Source of the DNA: Treponema sp.
Lineage (GTDB): Bacteria > Spirochaetota > Spirochaetia > Treponematales > Breznakiellaceae
DNA length: 7,830 nt
Direction of reading: 5' to 3'
Assembly (NCBI GenBank): GCA_031275535.1
Contig: JAISOR010000167.1
Location: 1-7,830, forward strand
Shown here piece by piece: positions 5,501 through 7,830 of the stretch. The position numbers and the translations under genes were made by a program. The stretch's first letter is position 1. The number at the start of each line of letters is the position of its first letter. Under the pieces are notes generated by a model. The model was not told the origin of the DNA. It worked only from the letters and a program-made list of their open reading frames with translations, and ran no database searches.

Positions 5501-6516
5501 TGGAAGCCCTGTTACAGGTAAAGGACCTGCACACCTCCTTTTTTTCCGGCGGCGCGGTGGTAAAGGCGGTGAACGGCGTGAGTTTTAAGGTGCTCTCCGG
5601 GGAGACCTTCGGCCTGGTGGGGGAAAGCGGCTGCGGCAAAACGGCGATATGCCGGTCCATCTGCCGGCTGATCCATCCGCCGGGAAAAATTATCCGGGGT
5701 GAGATCCAATACCGCGGCCCCCAGGGGGAGACCGATATTCTGCGGATCTCCGACGAAGCCATGCGGCGGCTCCGGGGCCGGGAGATAAGCATGATCTTCC
5801 AGGAACCCATGTCGGCCCTTAACCCGGTGATCCCCATCAAGACCCAGATCTACGAAGCCCTGGATTCCAAACTTTCCAAAACAGAAAAATACCACCGCTC
5901 CATAGAACTGTTACGGCTGGTAGGTATTCCCAGCCCGGAAAAGCGGATGCACGAGTACATCCACCAGTTTTCCGGCGGTATGCGCCAGCGGGTTATGATC
6001 GCCATTGCCCTGGCGGGGAATCCCCGGCTGCTGCTGGCGGACGAACCCACCACGGCCCTGGATGTGACCATCCAAAACCAGATCATGCTGCTGATAAACA
6101 GCCTGCGGGAAGAGCTCAGGATGAGCATGATCCTGGTAACCCACGATCTGAGCGTGGTTTCCCAGATGTGCGATTTTGTGGCGGTGATGTATGCGGGGCA
6201 TATTATGGAGCTCTGCGATACCGTCACCCTCTTTGCCGAACCCCGGCATCCCTACACCTACGGCCTCCTCAGCTCCATCCCCCGGGAAGGCAGCCGGCGG
6301 CTGGAATCCATAAGCGGCGCTCCCCCCAACCTGGCCGACCCCCTGCCCGGCTGCCCCTTTGCGCCCCGCTGCTCCTTTAAGGAAGACCGCTGCGAAGGGG
6401 AGCTGCCGGAGCTTGCCGAGATTAGCCCCGGCCACCGGGCGCGCTGTTTCTTTTATGAAAAGCTGGCCGGCCTGGGCGGTTTTATCGATGAAAGAGAGGA
6501 GGCCCCCCGGATATGA
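5500..6516 (+). CDS. ABC transporter ATP-binding protein, DppD/OppD type
   Basis: This 338-residue cytoplasmic ATPase is one of two that drive the transporter. Visible motifs: Walker A GESGCGKT (41-48), Q-loop Gln101 in MIFQEPMSALNP, ABC signature FSGGMRQR (157-164), Walker B LLLADEP (Asp181, catalytic Glu182), D-loop ALD, and switch His215 in VTHD. After the ATPase core comes the oligopeptide/dipeptide C-terminal domain, with PHPYTYGLL-type context (RHPYTYGLLSSIP) and four cysteines, C285, C291, C298 and C316. In related proteins this Cys set has been reported to bind an iron-sulfur cluster. The start is GTG at 5500 within TAGTG, well spaced from AAGGGGAGG (5486-5494). Its stop overlaps the next gene by 4 bases (ATGA). 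Confidence 0.95.
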   Translation: MEALLQVKDLHTSFFSGGAVVKAVNGVSFKVLSGETFGLVGESGCGKTAICRSICRLIHPPGKIIRGEIQYRGPQGETDILRISDEAMRRLRGREISMIFQEPMSALNPVIPIKTQIYEALDSKLSKTEKYHRSIELLRLVGIPSPEKRMHEYIHQFSGGMRQRVMIAIALAGNPRLLLADEPTTALDVTIQNQIMLLINSLREELRMSMILVTHDLSVVSQMCDFVAVMYAGHIMELCDTVTLFAEPRHPYTYGLLSSIPREGSRRLESISGAPPNLADPLPGCPFAPRCSFKEDRCEGELPELAEISPGHRARCFFYEKLAGLGGFIDEREEAPRI

Positions 6517-7520
6517 ACGGAAACACCTTGATAGAAGTACGGGGCCTGAAAAAGCACTTCCCCGTCAAGCGGCAGTTCATCGATGCGGCCCTGCGTAAAC
6601 CCCGGGAATTTCTCTACGCGGTGGACCTGGTGGATCTGGACATCCTGCGGGGGGAAACCCTGGGGCTGGTGGGGGAGAGCGGCTGCGGCAAAAGCACCCT
6701 GGCCCGGACCATCATCCGGCTGTACCGGCCCGATGCGGGGGATGTGTTCTTTGACGGGGTGAACCTGGCGAAAATGAGCGACCGCGGCCTGAGGCCCTAC
6801 CGCAAAAACCTCCAGATGATCTTCCAGGACCCCTATTCTTCCCTGAACCCCCGGATGTCGGTACACGACACCCTGGCGGAGGCGATCCGGTTCCACCGGA
6901 TCTGCGGCAAAGAACACATGGAAGAAAAAATCAAAGAAGTTATGGACATGGTGGGGCTTACCCCGGACGCCGCCGACCGCCTGCCCAGCGAATTCTCCGG
7001 GGGGCAGCGCCAGCGTATCGGCATCGCCCGGGCCATTGTCCTGAATCCCCGGATTATCATTGCCGACGAGCCGGTATCCGCCCTGGATGTTTCCATCCAG
7101 GCCCAGGTTATCAACCTGCTGTCGGATCTGCAGGCGAAACTCAACCTGACCATGCTCTTTATTTCCCACGACCTGCGGGTGGTCCGGCATATCGCGGGCC
7201 GGGTCGCCGTGATGTACCTGGGCAAGATCATCGAGCTTTCCCGGACCGGGGAGATCTTTGCCAATCCCCGGCACCCCTACACCGATGTACTGCTTCACGC
7301 CGAACCGGGGCTGGACCCGCGGTTCCGCAGCCGGGAAGTCGCCATCACCGGGGAACCCCCCAGCCCCATCAACCTGCCCCCGGGCTGCCGGTTTCACCCC
7401 CGCTGTAAGTACCGGGGCGCCGGATGTGATGCCCGGGAGCCGCCGCTTATTGAGGTATCCCCCGGTCATGTGGTAGCCTGTTTTTATCCGCTGGGCCCCA
7501 AGGAGGAGCGTAAAAAGTAA
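6513..7520 (+). CDS. ABC transporter ATP-binding protein, DppF/OppF type
   Basis: This 335-residue protein is the partner ATPase. Motifs: Walker A GESGCGKS (54-61), Q-loop Gln105 in MIFQDPYSSLNPRM (the PYSSLNPRM form is typical of DppF/OppF), signature FSGGQRQR (161-168), Walker B IIIADEP (Asp185, Glu186), D-loop SALD, and His219 in ISHD. An insertion after the first strand (about 18-34, VKRQFIDAALRKPREFL) is also usual in the F-type subunit. The C-terminal domain carries Cys292, Cys298, Cys305 and Cys323, with exactly the spacing of the D-type partner. All catalytic residues are present in both ATPases, so both ATP sites should be active. The ATG overlaps the upstream stop (ATGA, 6513-6516), and GGAGG at 6498-6502 serves as ribosome binding site. 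Confidence 0.95.
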   Translation: MNGNTLIEVRGLKKHFPVKRQFIDAALRKPREFLYAVDLVDLDILRGETLGLVGESGCGKSTLARTIIRLYRPDAGDVFFDGVNLAKMSDRGLRPYRKNLQMIFQDPYSSLNPRMSVHDTLAEAIRFHRICGKEHMEEKIKEVMDMVGLTPDAADRLPSEFSGGQRQRIGIARAIVLNPRIIIADEPVSALDVSIQAQVINLLSDLQAKLNLTMLFISHDLRVVRHIAGRVAVMYLGKIIELSRTGEIFANPRHPYTDVLLHAEPGLDPRFRSREVAITGEPPSPINLPPGCRFHPRCKYRGAGCDAREPPLIEVSPGHVVACFYPLGPKEERKK

Positions 7521-7830
7521 TGAAAAAGAGTGTCTTTATTGAAGACCTGTCCTGGCCGGAATTTGCCGAAGCCATAGCCCTGGACGATGTGATCATCCTG
7601 CCCGTGGGCAGTACCGAAGAACACGGGCCTCAGAGCCCCCTGGGGACGGATTTTTTTATTGCCGACGCCTTAGCGCGGGCCATCGGGAAAAAGGCCGATG
7701 CCCTGGTCGCTCCGGCCATACCCATCGGCAATGCCCAGGGGCTCCTCGATTTTCCCGGCACGATCAGCATTGACCCCGCGGTTTTGACGGATCTGGTCTT
7801 TGAGATCTGCGAAAATTTTGTGCGCCACGG
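7520..7830 (+). CDS. Creatininase-family amidohydrolase, N-terminal part (runs off the window)
   Basis: 103 codons plus two bases are present. The protein starts at ATG 7520, overlapping the upstream stop in TAATG, with AGGAGGAG at 7501-7508. The sequence VIILPVGSTEEHG (24-36) followed by SPLGTD (39-44) is the N-terminal metal-binding signature of the creatininase family; by analogy Glu33, His35 and Asp44 are metal ligands. FPGTISID (78-85) is the next family block. These binuclear metal enzymes hydrolyse cyclic or linear amides such as creatinine and formamides, and some members act on other ring substrates. There is no signal peptide, so it acts in the cytoplasm. Two positions differ from the form I remember as common: Gln38 where GPHLPLGTD-type members have His, and GLLD rather than an EH pair before FPGT. 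The substrate is therefore probably not creatinine, though this is inference. The remaining metal-binding residues lie past the window. Confidence 0.88.
   Translation, partial: MKKSVFIEDLSWPEFAEAIALDDVIILPVGSTEEHGPQSPLGTDFFIADALARAIGKKADALVAPAIPIGNAQGLLDFPGTISIDPAVLTDLVFEICENFVRH

Noticed and set aside
6453..7469. 338-residue antisense ORF opposite the DppF-type ATPase gene
   Set aside because: It is low in complexity (Gly/Pro/His/Gln/Val-rich) and fully antisense to a clear ABC ATPase with all motifs in place. It is a codon-bias shadow, as are the antisense ORFs at 2817-3335, 4664-5122 and 5911-6435.
1..7830. tRNA, rRNA or a known riboswitch
   Set aside because: I saw no cloverleaf with conserved T-loop bases, no rRNA-like stretch, and no conserved riboswitch core that I recognise in the intergenic regions.

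Overview
The window has three parts: the tail of a repeat-rich surface protein with a nonsense codon (1-786), an accessory stretch (787-2003), and a complete five-gene ABC transporter operon of the dipeptide/oligopeptide/nickel class running into a creatininase-family hydrolase that is cut by the window edge (2004-7830). All genes I accept are on the + strand. The operon is GC-rich (38 of 60 bases in 5581-5640). The two small genes at 1208-1741 are AT-rich (21 of 60 in 1261-1320, 14 of 60 in 1561-1620).

Organism: repeats of the type GTFTMSGGEISGN are familiar to me from large beta-helix surface proteins of host- and gut-associated bacteria, including termite-gut Treponema. The lipobox (LTAC) on the binding protein fits a lipoprotein-rich spirochaete or a Gram-positive. 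A Treponema-like spirochaete is my best guess, but it rests on family resemblance only; there is no rRNA or other marker gene here.

Layout: 1-786 is the C-terminal part of a beta-helix repeat protein with an in-frame TAA at 43-45. 787-1207 has no convincing gene. It holds a nested inverted-repeat structure at about 843-1019, closed by a perfect 14-bp inverted repeat and containing two tandem 15-bp hairpins that differ by a compensated base pair, followed by more short hairpins. 1208-1741 is an AT-rich DUF4160/DUF2442 gene pair, probably acquired horizontally. 1742-2003 has no gene but ends in a good sigma70-type promoter, with a palindrome over its -10 box, directly before the operon.

How the operon works: the lipoprotein (2004-3566) captures the substrate outside the cytoplasmic membrane. 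Two permeases (3680-4621, 4631-5500) form the channel, and two ATPases (5500-6516, 6513-7520) power uptake. The last four junctions are tight: a 9-nt gap, then overlaps of 1, 4 and 1 nt. The one wide gap, between the binding protein and the first permease, holds two strong hairpins, the first followed by a T-rich run, and the permease starts at TTG. This suggests the binding protein is made in excess over the channel. The creatininase-like enzyme is joined to the second ATPase by TAATG, so the imported molecule is probably a small amide, lactam or modified peptide that this enzyme opens in the cytoplasm. The substrate cannot be read from the sequence.
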